From Isoptericola sp. BMS4 (GTDB taxonomy: Bacteria; Actinomycetota; Actinomycetes; Actinomycetales; Cellulomonadaceae): DNA of 54,463 nucleotides. Shown in pieces: positions 43,587 to 52,535 of this stretch; position 1 is the first letter of the stretch, and each line of letters begins with the position of its first letter. Where the stretch lies: contig NZ_SIRP01000001.1 in NCBI RefSeq assembly GCF_011634835.1, forward strand, positions 3,546,768-3,601,230, in the 5' to 3' direction. Below the pieces are notes generated by a model, which was not told where the DNA came from, ran no database searches, and worked only from the letters and a program-made list of their open reading frames with translations. The position numbers were made by a program, and so were the translations under genes.

Positions 43587-44957
43587 GTGACTCGCCAGCC
43601 TGCCCGCCACGTGGCCGCCCGACCGGAGACGGTCCGCGGCCCGTCGCACGCTCGCACGCTGCGCAGCCACTCCGTCCTGCGGGGCGTCGGCATGGCCGTC
43701 GTCGCGGTGCTCGCGTTCGCCACCGCCGGCGGCGCGACGGCCGCCCTGCAGCTCACCGGCAACATCGAGTCGGTCGACACCGATGCCATCCTCGGCACCG
43801 ACCGGCCCGAGAAGGTGCTCCCGAAGGACCCGAACGCCGACGAGCCGCTCAACATCGTGCTCATGGGCTCGGACAGCCGGGCCGGCGAGAACGCCGACAT
43901 CGTGGGCGACGGCACGCAGGGCGCCCGCTCGGACACGACGATGATCATGCACATCTCGTCCGACCGGACCCGCGTCGAGATGCTGTCGATCCCCCGCGAC
44001 ACGACCGTCGACGTGCCGTCCTGCCCGACGGCGTCGGGCGCGGAGTCGAGCCCGCTGTACAGCACCAAGTTCAACGCCGCCTTCGCCCAGGGTGTGCTCA
44101 CCGGCGGCGACGTCGCCTCGGGCGCCCTGTGCACGATGCACACCATCGAGACGCTCTCCGACGTGACGATGGACGGCTTCGTCGTCGTCGACTTCGCCGG
44201 CTTCGAGAAGATGATCGACGCGGTCGGCGGCGTCGAGATGTGCATCCCGGAGGACATCGACTCGCCCAAGGCGGACCACCTGGTGCTCGACGCGGGCGTG
44301 CAGGAGCTGGACGGCCCCACCGCGCTGAAGTTCGCACGCGCCCGCTACGGCGTCGGCGACGGGTCGGACCTCAGCCGCATCGGCCGGCAGCAGCAGCTCC
44401 TCGCCGCACTCGCCCGCGAGGTGCTCAGCGCCGGCACGCTCGCCGACCCGAGCAAGTCGCTGAAGTTCCTCAACGCCGTGACCAGCTCGATGACGATGAG
44501 CAGCAACTTCGCGTCCGTCCAGGGACTCGCCGGGCTGGCATACAGCGCCCGCAACGTGCGCCCTGGGACCATCGCGTTCATGACCGTCCCCTACGTGGCC
44601 GACCCGAACAACCCGGCCAACGTCCTCCTCGGTCCGGAAGCCGACGACGTGTGGGACAACTTGGAGCACGATCGCCCGCTCAGCGACGCGATCGCGGGCA
44701 AGGACAAGCAGGACGAGTCCGGGTCCGGCGACGGGTCCGGCGACGGGTCCGGCGACGGGTCCGGCGAGGAGGCCGCCGACACGTCGGGCAGCACCGACGG
44801 GTCCGCCGGGGGGGCGGACGCCGACGACGCGACGCCGGTGGCGGACGACGACCCGGACGCCGAGCAGGACACCGAGTCCTCGCCGGAGCCGACGCGGACC
44901 CGTGAGGCCGGCAAGGAGGCGTTCACCGGCGCCGACGTGACGTCGGTGTGCGGCTGA
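43587..44957 (+). CDS. LytR-CpsA-Psr (LCP) family protein 1
   Basis: A 456-residue LCP protein. One N-terminal membrane helix (about 34-54) anchors an extracytoplasmic catalytic domain: LNIVLMGSDSRAGE, ARSDTTMIMHI, VEMLSIPRDTTVDVPS, FNAAFAQG, VDFAGFEKMIDAVGGVEMCIP and ALKFARARY with RIGRQQQ. These conserved Asp/Arg residues bind polyprenyl pyrophosphate. LCP enzymes attach glycopolymers to peptidoglycan. The C-terminal 80 residues are acidic, with a GSGD repeat array, and the protein ends ADVTSVCG. Followed 20 bases later by a second LCP gene. It could tether the polymers made in this window. Confidence 0.9.
   Translation: MTRQPARHVAARPETVRGPSHARTLRSHSVLRGVGMAVVAVLAFATAGGATAALQLTGNIESVDTDAILGTDRPEKVLPKDPNADEPLNIVLMGSDSRAGENADIVGDGTQGARSDTTMIMHISSDRTRVEMLSIPRDTTVDVPSCPTASGAESSPLYSTKFNAAFAQGVLTGGDVASGALCTMHTIETLSDVTMDGFVVVDFAGFEKMIDAVGGVEMCIPEDIDSPKADHLVLDAGVQELDGPTALKFARARYGVGDGSDLSRIGRQQQLLAALAREVLSAGTLADPSKSLKFLNAVTSSMTMSSNFASVQGLAGLAYSARNVRPGTIAFMTVPYVADPNNPANVLLGPEADDVWDNLEHDRPLSDAIAGKDKQDESGSGDGSGDGSGDGSGEEAADTSGSTDGSAGGADADDATPVADDDPDAEQDTESSPEPTRTREAGKEAFTGADVTSVCG
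44722..44768 (+). repeat. 12-bp tandem repeat (gggtccggcgac)n within LCP gene 1
   Basis: Three perfect units and a nearly complete fourth encode a Gly-Ser-Gly-Asp run in the C-terminal tail. Copy number is likely to vary between strains. The tail is outside the catalytic domain. Confidence 0.8.
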
Positions 44958-44977
44958 GCGCAGGGGGCAGACGAGGC

Positions 44978-46330
44978 ATGAGCAACGACGACCAGCGGAT
45001 CCCGCCGAGCTTCACGCCGTCGGGCGGACGCTCCGGGCGCCCGGAGCCGACCGGCGACGCGATCTCCGTGGGGGGCACCAGCCGACCGGCGCCGCGGCCC
45101 ACGGGCGGCCGGGTCGGTCGTCGCGACGACGCCGCCCCGCTCGAGCCGCGGGTGCGGCGGCAGTCGTCCCGCGAGATCCCGACGACGCCGCCCGAGCGCC
45201 GCGGCTCCGGCCAGCGCGGCGCGCCGCGCTCGTACCCCCCGCGCGGGTCGCGCGCCGCGGCACCGCAGGCCGCCCAGGCCCGGACCACCCCGGCGCAGCC
45301 GCGGCCGTCGACGGCGCGGCGCAGCGGCCCGCCCGCCGGGGGTGCCGCGGTGGCCGCCTCCGCCGGCGGGCGCGGCGGCCTCCGGGTGCGCAAGGGTCGC
45401 GTGGCGGTCCTGATCCTGGTGCTCCTGCTCGTGCTGCTGCTGGCCTGGCCGATCGGGCTGATCCTGTGGGCCAACGGCAAGATCCAGCACGTCGACGCCC
45501 TCTCCGGGGCCGAGAACACCCCGGGCACCACCTACCTGCTCGCGGGGTCCGACGCGCGCGGCACCGGGTCGGTCGCCGACGACGGCACGGAGGGTGCGCG
45601 CACGGACACGATCATGGTGCTGCAGAAACCGTCCAGCGGCCCTGTGTCCCTCATCTCCATCCCTCGCGACACGTACACCGAGATCCCCGGGCACGACCCG
45701 AACAAGATCAACGCGGCCTACGCGTTCGGCGGGGCCCCGCTGCTGGTGCAGACGGTCGAGGGGCTCACCGGGCTGACCGTCGACCACTACGCGGAGGTCG
45801 GCTTCGGCAGCGTCGAGGAGATCGTGGACGCCGTCGGCGGCGTCGAGCTCTGCTACGACGACGACGTCGACGACAAGAAGAGCGGCCTGGAGTGGGAGGC
45901 CGGCTGCCACATGGCCGACGGCGAGACGGCGCTGGCGTTCTCACGGATGCGCTACTCGGACCCCAAGGGCGACATCGGGCGCGCGGAGCGGCAGCAGCAG
46001 GTGATCGCCGCCGCCGCCGCGAAGGTCGTCAAGCCCAGCGTGCTGCTCAACCCGGTCAACCAAGTCCAGCTCGTCAACGCCGGCACGGACGCCCTCGCCG
46101 TCGACCAGAGCACCGGCATGATCGACCTCGGCCGCCTCGCCCTCGCCTTCAAGGCGGCGACCGGACCCGACGGCGTCACCGGCACCCCGCCGATCGCCGA
46201 CCCGGGCTACGACCCGGGCACCGGCGTCGGGTCCACCGTGCTCCTGTCGGACGACGCCGCGCAGTTCTGGGCCGACGTCCGGGACGGCAACCTCGAGGCC
46301 GGCAGCACCGTGGGGGGCATGCCCGGCTGA
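44978..46330 (+). CDS. LytR-CpsA-Psr (LCP) family protein 2
   Basis: A 450-residue LCP protein with a 140-residue Pro/Arg/Ser/Gly-rich cytoplasmic head, one strong membrane helix (about 152-172) and an LCP domain: TYLLAGSDARGTG, ARTDTIMVLQ, VSLISIPRDTYTEIPG, KINAAYAFGG, SVEEIVDAVGGVELC, and ALAFSRMRYSDPKGDIGRAERQQQ. The basic disordered head resembles those thought to be phosphorylated or to bind partners. ATG 44978 with GAGGC upstream. It is 20 bases behind LCP 1 and presumably cotranscribed. A 29-bp hairpin closes the unit. Confidence 0.9.
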   Translation: MSNDDQRIPPSFTPSGGRSGRPEPTGDAISVGGTSRPAPRPTGGRVGRRDDAAPLEPRVRRQSSREIPTTPPERRGSGQRGAPRSYPPRGSRAAAPQAAQARTTPAQPRPSTARRSGPPAGGAAVAASAGGRGGLRVRKGRVAVLILVLLLVLLLAWPIGLILWANGKIQHVDALSGAENTPGTTYLLAGSDARGTGSVADDGTEGARTDTIMVLQKPSSGPVSLISIPRDTYTEIPGHDPNKINAAYAFGGAPLLVQTVEGLTGLTVDHYAEVGFGSVEEIVDAVGGVELCYDDDVDDKKSGLEWEAGCHMADGETALAFSRMRYSDPKGDIGRAERQQQVIAAAAAKVVKPSVLLNPVNQVQLVNAGTDALAVDQSTGMIDLGRLALAFKAATGPDGVTGTPPIADPGYDPGTGVGSTVLLSDDAAQFWADVRDGNLEAGSTVGGMPG

Positions 46331-46353
46331 CCGGCGCCCGAGAACACGGCTCG

Positions 46354-46411
46354 CCGAGAACGACGTGGCCGCCGTCATCCCCGGGGATGACGGCGGCCAC
46401 GTCGTTCTCGG
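46354..46411. terminator. 29-bp perfect hairpin, bidirectional terminator
   Basis: Bases 46354-46382 are the exact reverse complement of 46383-46411, centred on CCCCGGGG. It lies in the 91-bp gap between convergent LCP 2 and purE. No T-tract is present. Confidence 0.7.
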
Positions 46412-46421
46412 AGCAGGTCTC

Positions 46422-46952
46422 TCAGAAGCCGGGGCGCTGCTGCCGGGCCGCCCGGAGCTTGTCGCCCTTGGCGCGGGCGACGTCGCCCAGCTCCGCCTGG
46501 AAGGCGACCATGCGGCCCCGCAGCGCCAGCGACTCGGCGTCGGTCCCCGCGGCGAGGATGCGGGCGGCCAGGAGCCCGGCGTTGCGGGCGCCGCCGATCG
46601 ACACGGTCGCGACGGGCACCCCGGCGGGCATCTGCACGATGGAGAGCAGCGAGTCCATGCCGTCGAGGTAGCGCAGCGGCACGGGGACGCCGATCACGGG
46701 CAGGGGCGTGACGGCCGCCAGCATGCCGGGAAGGTGCGCGGCTCCCCCGGCCCCGGCCACGATCGCCCGCAGGCCGCGGTCGGACGCGGAGCGCCCGTAC
46801 TCGATCATCTCCGTCGGCATCCGGTGCGCCGAGACCACGTCGACCTCGACGCCGACCCCGAGCTCGGCGAGCGCGTCGGCCGCCGCCTCCATGACGGGCC
46901 AGTCGGAGTCCGACCCCATGACGATGCCGACGGCGGGCTGCTGGTCGCTCAT
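46422..46952 (-). CDS. purE: N5-carboxyaminoimidazole ribonucleotide mutase
   Basis: A 176-residue class I PurE, which converts N5-CAIR to CAIR in purine synthesis. [22 protein letters not shown] and [19 protein letters not shown] mark the substrate-binding loops, with the catalytic His in [33 protein letters not shown] is a standard late motif. ATG 46952 overlaps the purK stop (ATGA). Together with purK it forms a two-gene operon, and the 29-bp hairpin lies just downstream. Confidence 0.95.
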   Translation of the reverse strand: MSDQQPAVGIVMGSDSDWPVMEAAADALAELGVGVEVDVVSAHRMPTEMIEYGRSASDRGLRAIVAGAGGAAHLPGMLAAVTPLPVIGVPVPLRYLDGMDSLLSIVQMPAGVPVATVSIGGARNAGLLAARILAAGTDAESLALRGRMVAFQAELGDVARAKGDKLRAARQQRPGF

Positions 46953-48232
46953 GCGTGCTCCGTGCTCTCGGTGGTGGTGGCCTGCCCGCGCAGCAGCGCG
47001 GCGGCCTCGACGGCGCGGCGGCGGACCTCGGCGAGGTCGGCGCCGCTGACGTTGACGTGCCCGAGCTTGCGGCCCGGCCGGATGCCCTTGCCGTACAGGT
47101 TGACCCGCGCCTCGGGGAACCGCGCCAGCACCTCGGGCAGGGCGTCGGTGAGGGCGTCCAGCCCGGAGCCCAGCACGTTCGCCATGACGGTCCAGGGGGC
47201 GCGGGCGGCGGTGTCCCCGAGCGGCAGATCGAGCACGGCCCGCAGGTGCTGCTCGAACTGGCTCGTGACCGCCCCGTCGATGGTCCAGTGGCCGGAGTTG
47301 TGCGGCCGCATCGCGAGCTCGTTGACCAGCACCCGCACGGTGCCGTCGGCGTCGCGCGTCTCGAACAGCTCGACCGCGAGGACGCCGGTGACGTCCAGGC
47401 CCTCGGCGACGGCGACGGCGATCTCGCGGGACCGCGCGTCGGCCTCGGGCGCCAGGTCGGGGGCCGGGGCGACCACCTCGCTGCAGACGCCGTCGCGCTG
47501 GATCGACTCGACGACGGGCCACGTGCGCACCTCGCCCGAGGGGCGGCGGGCCACGAGGGCGGCGAGCTCGCGGACGAACGGCACCTTCTCCTCGACGAGC
47601 AGCGGCGGGCCGCCCGCGGCGACGCCCTCGAACCAGTCGGCGACGGCGTCCGGGGACGACACGACGCGCACGCCCTTGCCGTCGTAGCCGCCGCGCGACG
47701 TCTTCACGACGGCCTCGCCGCCGACCTCGTCGAGGAACTCCGCCAGCGCGGCCCGGCCGGCTCCCGGCTCCTCGGGCAGCGCGGCCCAGCGGGGGCACGG
47801 CAGACCCAGCTCGGTCAGCCGGCGGCGCATCACGATCTTGTCCTGGGCCTGCACCAGGGCGTGCGGGCCGGGGTGCACGGGCGTGCCGTGGGAGATGAGG
47901 TCGGTCAGCAGCGCGTTCGGCACGTGCTCGTGCTCGAACGTGAGCACCGTCGCGGCGGGGCGGCCGTCGCCGGGGGCGATGAGGTCACGGATCGCCGCGT
48001 CGTCCGACGCCGCGCCGACCGGCGCGTCGGAGACGACCTGCGCCGCGGACGACGCGGGGTCCTCGACCAGGATGCGGAGGCCGACGCCGAGCTCGGACGC
48101 CGCGGGCGCCATCATCCGGGCGAGCTGGCCGCCGCCGACGACGGCGACGGTCACGGGCGCGTCCAGGGGCACGGGGGCGTCCGTCGAGGTGGTCGGGGTG
48201 ACGGGCTGCGGTGCTGAGGTGGGTCCGGTCAC
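46949..48232 (-). CDS. purK: N5-carboxyaminoimidazole ribonucleotide synthase
   Basis: A 427-residue ATP-grasp enzyme that makes N5-CAIR from AIR, ATP and bicarbonate. [21 protein letters not shown] begins the first domain; [17 protein letters not shown] is the ATP-binding loop; [37 protein letters not shown] carries the metal and substrate residues. Start GTG 48232 follows a leaderless -10; the first 15 residues are a Thr/Pro-rich extension. Coupled to purE. Confidence 0.93.
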   Translation of the reverse strand: MTGPTSAPQPVTPTTSTDAPVPLDAPVTVAVVGGGQLARMMAPAASELGVGLRILVEDPASSAAQVVSDAPVGAASDDAAIRDLIAPGDGRPAATVLTFEHEHVPNALLTDLISHGTPVHPGPHALVQAQDKIVMRRRLTELGLPCPRWAALPEEPGAGRAALAEFLDEVGGEAVVKTSRGGYDGKGVRVVSSPDAVADWFEGVAAGGPPLLVEEKVPFVRELAALVARRPSGEVRTWPVVESIQRDGVCSEVVAPAPDLAPEADARSREIAVAVAEGLDVTGVLAVELFETRDADGTVRVLVNELAMRPHNSGHWTIDGAVTSQFEQHLRAVLDLPLGDTAARAPWTVMANVLGSGLDALTDALPEVLARFPEARVNLYGKGIRPGRKLGHVNVSGADLAEVRRRAVEAAALLRGQATTTESTEHA

Positions 48233-48240
48233 GGTGCAGA

Positions 48241-48246
48241 ACGATA
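48241..48246 (-). promoter_or_regulatory. Leaderless-type -10 (TATCGT) for purK-purE
   Basis: TATCGT on the minus strand ends 8 nt before GTG 48232. Confidence 0.5.
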
Positions 48247-48254
48247 CCGGCCGC

Positions 48255-49598
48255 TCACTGGTCGTGGTGCAGCCATCCGCGCCGGCGCCCGCGCGACGAG
48301 ATCGTCGTCCCCGGCGGCAGGACGATCTTCGGGTCCAGGGTGCGCGGCACCCCGGCGAGGAACAGCGCGAACACGGGCGGCCGGCGCTGCGCGAGCGACA
48401 GGCGCCCGCCGTCGGCCGCGGCGAGATCCTGCGCCAGCGCGAGCCCGAGGCCCGTGCTGCCGCCCGTCGTGGTGCCGCGCTCGAAGATGGTGGGGGCGAT
48501 CTCGTCGTCGACGCCGGGGCCCTCGTCGGTGACCTCGAGCACGACTGCGCCCTTCGGGCCGGAGGGGCGGGACCGGACCGTCGTCGTCCCGTCGCCGTAC
48601 TTGAGGGAGTTCTCCAGGAGCGTCGCGATGATCTGCGCCAGCGCGCCCGGGGTGGCGAGGACCTGGTGGTCCGCCGGGACGTCGACCACCAGCGGCCTGC
48701 CGGCCCGCTCGAACGTCGGGCCCCACTCCTCCTCCTGCTGATGCACGACGACCGCCAGGCTCACGGCCTCCGTGGTGCCGCCCTGGGACCGGCGCGAGGC
48801 CGCGAGGAGGTCGTCGACCACCGCGACCAGGCGCTCCACCTGCTGAAGGCTGATGCGCGCCTCCTCGACGACCTCCGGGTCGTCCGAGGCGAGGGTGATC
48901 TCCTCCAGCCGCATCGTCAGCGCCGTCAGCGGGGTGCGCAGCTGGTGGGAGGCGTCCTGCGTGAACTGCCGCTCGGCCGCGAGCCGGCCGGCGAGCCGGT
49001 CGGCGCTGCGGACCAGCTCCGCCGCGACGAGGTCGATCTCCTCGATGCCCGACGGCTCCAGCCGCGGCCGCACCTGCCCGGAACCCACCTGCTCGGCCGA
49101 CGCCGCCAGGTACACCAGCGGCGCGGAGAGGCGGTTCGCCTGCCAGACCGCGACCGCCACGCCCGCCGCCACCGCGACGATGCCGGCGATGACGACGAGC
49201 AGCACGGTCTGCGCCGACTTCACGTACGCGCCCACCGCCGAGACGGTGAACGAGACCGTGGCGCGCTCGTCGGTCAGCTTCGCCTTCTCGATCACCGGCC
49301 CGTCCACCGGCTCGCCGGCCGTGAGCTGGGTGCCGTCGGGCAGCGTGACGACCACGGACGCGGGCAGGTCGCCGTCACCGCTGCCCTGGCTCGCCCGCTC
49401 CATCGCCTCCGGCGTGACGTCGTCCTCGCCGGCGAGCGCCCGGTCCACGCTGCGGGAGAACTGGTCCACCCGGTCGACGACACGCTGCGACTCGTTGGCC
49501 AGCACGTACCGCGCGCCGAGGATGCCCAGCGGGACGCCGAGGAGCAGCACCGCCACGGCGACCGCGGAGATGGTCGCCAGCAGGACGCGACGACGCAC
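48255..49598 (-). CDS. Sensor histidine kinase (HAMP, HisKA type)
   Basis: A 447-residue kinase. It has an N-terminal membrane helix (6-27), an extracytoplasmic loop of about 115 residues, a second helix (about 125-150), a HAMP linker (NRLSAPLVYLAASAEQVG), a phosphoacceptor motif FTQDASHQLRTPLTAL, and an ATPase domain with N-box TLLENSLKYG, VTDEGPGVDDE and GSTGLGLALAQDLAAADGG. The signal is not evident. Start GTG 49598. It lies 27 bases after the OmpR-type regulator and is its partner. It resembles envelope-stress kinases of the CseC class in layout, but that is only a loose comparison. Confidence 0.88.
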   Translation of the reverse strand: MRRRVLLATISAVAVAVLLLGVPLGILGARYVLANESQRVVDRVDQFSRSVDRALAGEDDVTPEAMERASQGSGDGDLPASVVVTLPDGTQLTAGEPVDGPVIEKAKLTDERATVSFTVSAVGAYVKSAQTVLLVVIAGIVAVAAGVAVAVWQANRLSAPLVYLAASAEQVGSGQVRPRLEPSGIEEIDLVAAELVRSADRLAGRLAAERQFTQDASHQLRTPLTALTMRLEEITLASDDPEVVEEARISLQQVERLVAVVDDLLAASRRSQGGTTEAVSLAVVVHQQEEEWGPTFERAGRPLVVDVPADHQVLATPGALAQIIATLLENSLKYGDGTTTVRSRPSGPKGAVVLEVTDEGPGVDDEIAPTIFERGTTTGGSTGLGLALAQDLAAADGGRLSLAQRRPPVFALFLAGVPRTLDPKIVLPPGTTISSRGRRRGWLHHDQ

Positions 49599-49625
49599 TG
49601 GCGCTGCCCCCCGTCCGCCGCGCCG

Positions 49626-50309
49626 TCAGCTGGCGCCGAGCTCAAAGCGGAAGCCGAGCCCCCGCACCGTCGACACGTACCGCGGGGCGTTCGCGTCGTC
49701 GCCGAGCTTGCGGCGCAGCCAGGAGACGTGCATGTCGAGCGTCTTGGTGGACCCGACCGGGTCGGACCCCCACACGTCGCGCATCAGGGTGTCGCGCACG
49801 ACCACGGAGCCGGCGTTGGCCACCAGCACCTTGAGCAGGTCGAACTCCTTGGTGGTCAGGTGCAGCTCGCGCTCGCCCTGGAACGCCCGGTGCGCGGAGA
49901 CGTCGACGCGCACGTCCTGCGCGCGCAGCTCCTCCTCGTCCCCGACCTCGCCGTGGGTGCGGCGCAGCAGCGCCCGCACCCGCGCGAGCAGCTCGGCGAG
50001 GCGGAAGGGCTTGGTCACGTAGTCGTCGGCACCCGCGTCCAGGCCGACCACGAGGTCGACCTCGTCGGCGCGGGCGGTCAGGACCAGGACCGGGACGGTC
50101 AGGCCGGCGCCGCGGATCTCCCGCGCGACGTCCAGCCCGTCCTTGTCCGGCAGGCCGAGATCGAGGACCACGATGTCCGCGCTCCCGGCGTGGTCGACGG
50201 CTCCTTGACCTGTTCCTTGCACGATGACGTCGTAACCCTCACGTGAGAGAGCCCGCGCCAAAGGCTCGGCAATAGCCGGGTCGTCCTCGGCCAGCAGTAC
50301 GTGGGTCAT
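49626..50309 (-). CDS. OmpR/PhoB-type response regulator
   Basis: A 227-residue regulator. The receiver domain has the acidic pair in LLAEDDPAI, phosphoacceptor D50 (IVVLDLGLPDKDG), VLTAR and the late Lys in DDYVTKPF. The C-terminal winged helix includes ELHLTTKEFDLLKVL, MRDVWG, KTLDMHVSWLRRKLGDD and RYVSTVRGLGFRF. It should bind direct-repeat operators after phosphorylation by the kinase gene that follows it. ATG 50309 follows a leaderless -10. Divergent from the second two-component pair. Confidence 0.92.
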   Translation of the reverse strand: MTHVLLAEDDPAIAEPLARALSREGYDVIVQGTGQGAVDHAGSADIVVLDLGLPDKDGLDVAREIRGAGLTVPVLVLTARADEVDLVVGLDAGADDYVTKPFRLAELLARVRALLRRTHGEVGDEEELRAQDVRVDVSAHRAFQGERELHLTTKEFDLLKVLVANAGSVVVRDTLMRDVWGSDPVGSTKTLDMHVSWLRRKLGDDANAPRYVSTVRGLGFRFELGAS

Positions 50310-50315
50310 TCCCTC

Positions 50316-50321
50316 ATGCTA
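50316..50321 (-). promoter_or_regulatory. Leaderless-type -10 (TAGCAT) for the OmpR-type regulator
   Basis: TAGCAT on the minus strand ends 6 nt before ATG 50309; the interval reads GAGGGA, too close to the start for a normal ribosome site. Confidence 0.5.
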
Positions 50322-50475
50322 GCGGCATCACCCCTGGTCCCGAGCACCCCCGGCCGCCGCGTCGCTGTGACGTGCGCGCCCCGGCGCGCCACACCGCCCG
50401 CCGTCCGACCACGGGACGGGACGGCGGCCCGGCGCGTCCGCCCACGGACGGACGCGCACCCGCCCGCCCCCGGCC

Positions 50476-50481
50476 TACCCT
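50476..50481 (+). promoter_or_regulatory. Leaderless-type -10 (TACCCT) for the DesK-type kinase
   Basis: TACCCT ends 7 nt before ATG 50489, and there is no ribosome site. Confidence 0.55.
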
Positions 50482-50488
50482 GGCGGCC

Positions 50489-51799
50489 ATGACGTGGTAC
50501 GAGCGGACGGGCCGGTGGCTGGAGGCGCACCGGTTCGTCGTCGACCTCACGACGACGGTGCTGCTCGGAGCGTTCCTGGCGACCTCGGCGACCGACCTGT
50601 ACGAGACCGGCGCCTACGGCGGCTCGCGCGCCGACGTCATCGCCTGGTCCCTCGCCACGGCGGCCCCGCTGCCGTGGCGCCGGGTGCGGCCGGTGGCCTC
50701 GGCCGTCGCGATCTACGCCGTCGCGCTCGGCCACATGGTCGTCGGATTCCCGATGGTCATGCCGTCCGACCTGCTGGTGCTGGTCGCGCTGTTCTCGGTC
50801 ACCGTCTACGGGCCCACCTGGGCGCACGTCACGGCGATCTCGTCGGCCGCGACGGGGTGCCTGGTCGCGTTCCCGATCGCCGCCGGACTGGCCGTGGGCG
50901 ACACCGCGAGCATCGTGCACATGGTGCCCGTCGGCCTCTTCTGCCTGGTCACCGCGCTCGCCGTGTGGGCGTTCGCGCTCACCCGCCGGTCCCGCCGCGT
51001 CACCCTCGAGGTGCTGCGCGACCGCGCCCACCGGCTCGAGATCGAACGCGACCAGCAGGCGCAGATCGCGGCGTCCGCCGAGCGCGCGCGGATCGCCCGC
51101 GAGATGCACGACATCGTGGCGCACTCCCTGTCGATCGTCGTCGCCCAGGCCGACGGCGGGCGGTACGTCGCGGCGTCCGACCCGGCCGCCGCCGCCCGCG
51201 TCCTCGGCACCATCAGCGAGACGGGGCGCACAGCCCTGACCGAGATGCGTCGCCTCCTCGGCGTCCTGCGCGAGGACGACGACCCGGCCGCACGCCCCGA
51301 GCTCAGCGCACCGCGCTCCCCGGCGCCGCAGCCCGGTGTCGAGGAGCTCGACGACCTCGTCGACCAGGCGCGCGGGGCAGGGCTGCGGGTCGCCTACACC
51401 CGCCTCGGGGAGCCCCGACCGCTGACCGCCGGCATGGGGCTCACCCTGTACCGCGTGTGCCAGGAGTCGCTCAGCAACGTGCGCAAGCACGCCGGCCCCG
51501 ACCCCGCCGTCACCGTCGCGCTGCACTGGACCCCCGACGAGGTCGAACTCGAGGTGCTCGACGACGGGCGCGGCGCGGCCGCCGCCGAGGAGTCGGAGCC
51601 CGGCTTCGGGCTGCGCGGGATGCACGAGCGCGCCAGTCTGTACGGCGGCACCCTGACGAGCGGCCCGCGCTCGGGCGGCGGGTACCGGGTGCACCTCGCC
51701 CTGCCCCTGCCGGGGTCGGCGCCCGTGCCCGGTGGCCACGACGCCGGCGGCACCGGCAGCCCAGACATCCCCGACAGCCCAGACCTGGAGACCGCATGA
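50489..51799 (+). CDS. Sensor histidine kinase, HisKA_3 (NarX/DesK) type
   Basis: A 436-residue kinase. About five N-terminal membrane helices (residues 15-165) form the sensor; a short coiled linker follows; the dimerisation/phosphoacceptor motif is ERARIAREMHDIVAHSLSIVV; the HATPase region has YRVCQESLSNVRKHAG, LEVLDDGRG and GFGLRGMHERASLYGG. It should phosphorylate the LuxR-type regulator whose start overlaps its stop (ATGA). Actinobacteria have many such pairs; the signal is unknown. The C-terminal tail is Gly/Pro-rich. Confidence 0.92.
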   Translation: MTWYERTGRWLEAHRFVVDLTTTVLLGAFLATSATDLYETGAYGGSRADVIAWSLATAAPLPWRRVRPVASAVAIYAVALGHMVVGFPMVMPSDLLVLVALFSVTVYGPTWAHVTAISSAATGCLVAFPIAAGLAVGDTASIVHMVPVGLFCLVTALAVWAFALTRRSRRVTLEVLRDRAHRLEIERDQQAQIAASAERARIAREMHDIVAHSLSIVVAQADGGRYVAASDPAAAARVLGTISETGRTALTEMRRLLGVLREDDDPAARPELSAPRSPAPQPGVEELDDLVDQARGAGLRVAYTRLGEPRPLTAGMGLTLYRVCQESLSNVRKHAGPDPAVTVALHWTPDEVELEVLDDGRGAAAAEESEPGFGLRGMHERASLYGGTLTSGPRSGGGYRVHLALPLPGSAPVPGGHDAGGTGSPDIPDSPDLETA

Positions 51800-52491
51800 C
51801 CGTCCCGCCCACCGACCCGTCGGGCGCGCCCGTGCGCGTGGCCCTGGTCGACGACCAGCAGCTCGTGCGCGCGGGCTTCCGCATGGTCATCGACTCGCAG
51901 CCCGACCTCGAGGTCGCGCTGGAGGCCGGCGACGGGGCCCAGGCGCTCCGGCTGCTCGCCGACCACCGCGTCGACGTCGTCCTCATGGACGTGCGCATGC
52001 CGCACCTCGACGGGCTCACCGCGACGGCCCGCCTCACCGCAGGCGCCGACGCGCCGCGCGTCATCGTGCTCACCACGTTCGACCTGGACGAGTACGTGCT
52101 CGAGGCGATCCGCAGCGGAGCCTCCGGGTTCCTGCTCAAGGACGCCCCGCCCGAGGAGATGCTCACCGCGATCCGCACCGTGCACCGCGGGGACGCCGTC
52201 ATCGCGCCGTCGTCCACCCGGCGTCTGCTCGAGCACCTGGTCACGACGCTGCCCGCGGACCAGCCCGCACCCCAGCACGACGCCCTCGCCGCGCTGACCG
52301 AGCGGGAGCGAGAGGTGCTGGGCCTCATGGCCCGCGGACGGTCCAACACCGAGATCGCCGCGGACCTGTACGTCGCCGAGGCGACCGTCAAGACGCACGT
52401 CGGGCGGGTCCTCGCCAAGCTCGGCGCCCGCGACCGCGTGCAGGCCGTCGTCATCGCCTACGAGACGGGGCTGGTGCGGCCCGGGTCGTGA
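51796..52491 (+). CDS. NarL/LuxR-type response regulator
   Basis: A 231-residue regulator. The receiver domain has VALVDDQQLVRAGF, phosphoacceptor D65 (VVLMDVRMPHLDG), VIVLTTF and the conserved Lys in GFLLKDAPPEEM. The C-terminal LuxR-type helix-turn-helix reads LTEREREVLGLMARGRSNTEIAADLYVAEATVKTHVGRVLAKL. It works with the kinase encoded just before it; the targets are unknown. Confidence 0.94.
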   Translation: MTVPPTDPSGAPVRVALVDDQQLVRAGFRMVIDSQPDLEVALEAGDGAQALRLLADHRVDVVLMDVRMPHLDGLTATARLTAGADAPRVIVLTTFDLDEYVLEAIRSGASGFLLKDAPPEEMLTAIRTVHRGDAVIAPSSTRRLLEHLVTTLPADQPAPQHDALAALTEREREVLGLMARGRSNTEIAADLYVAEATVKTHVGRVLAKLGARDRVQAVVIAYETGLVRPGS

Positions 52492-52523
52492 CCGGGGGCC
52501 GGGGCGCTCTCCCGCCGCTCCCC

Positions 52524-52529
52524 TACCCT
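52524..52529 (+). promoter_or_regulatory. Leaderless-type -10 (TACCCT) for the small membrane protein gene
   Basis: TACCCT ends 6 nt before GTG 52536. It supports GTG 52536 over the GTG at 52531. Confidence 0.5.
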
Positions 52530-52535
52530 GGTGCG

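Noticed and set aside
48255-50309. MtrA/MtrB identity for the OmpR/HisKA pair
   Set aside because: Domain types match, but nothing in the sequence or neighbours distinguishes MtrAB from other envelope two-component pairs.
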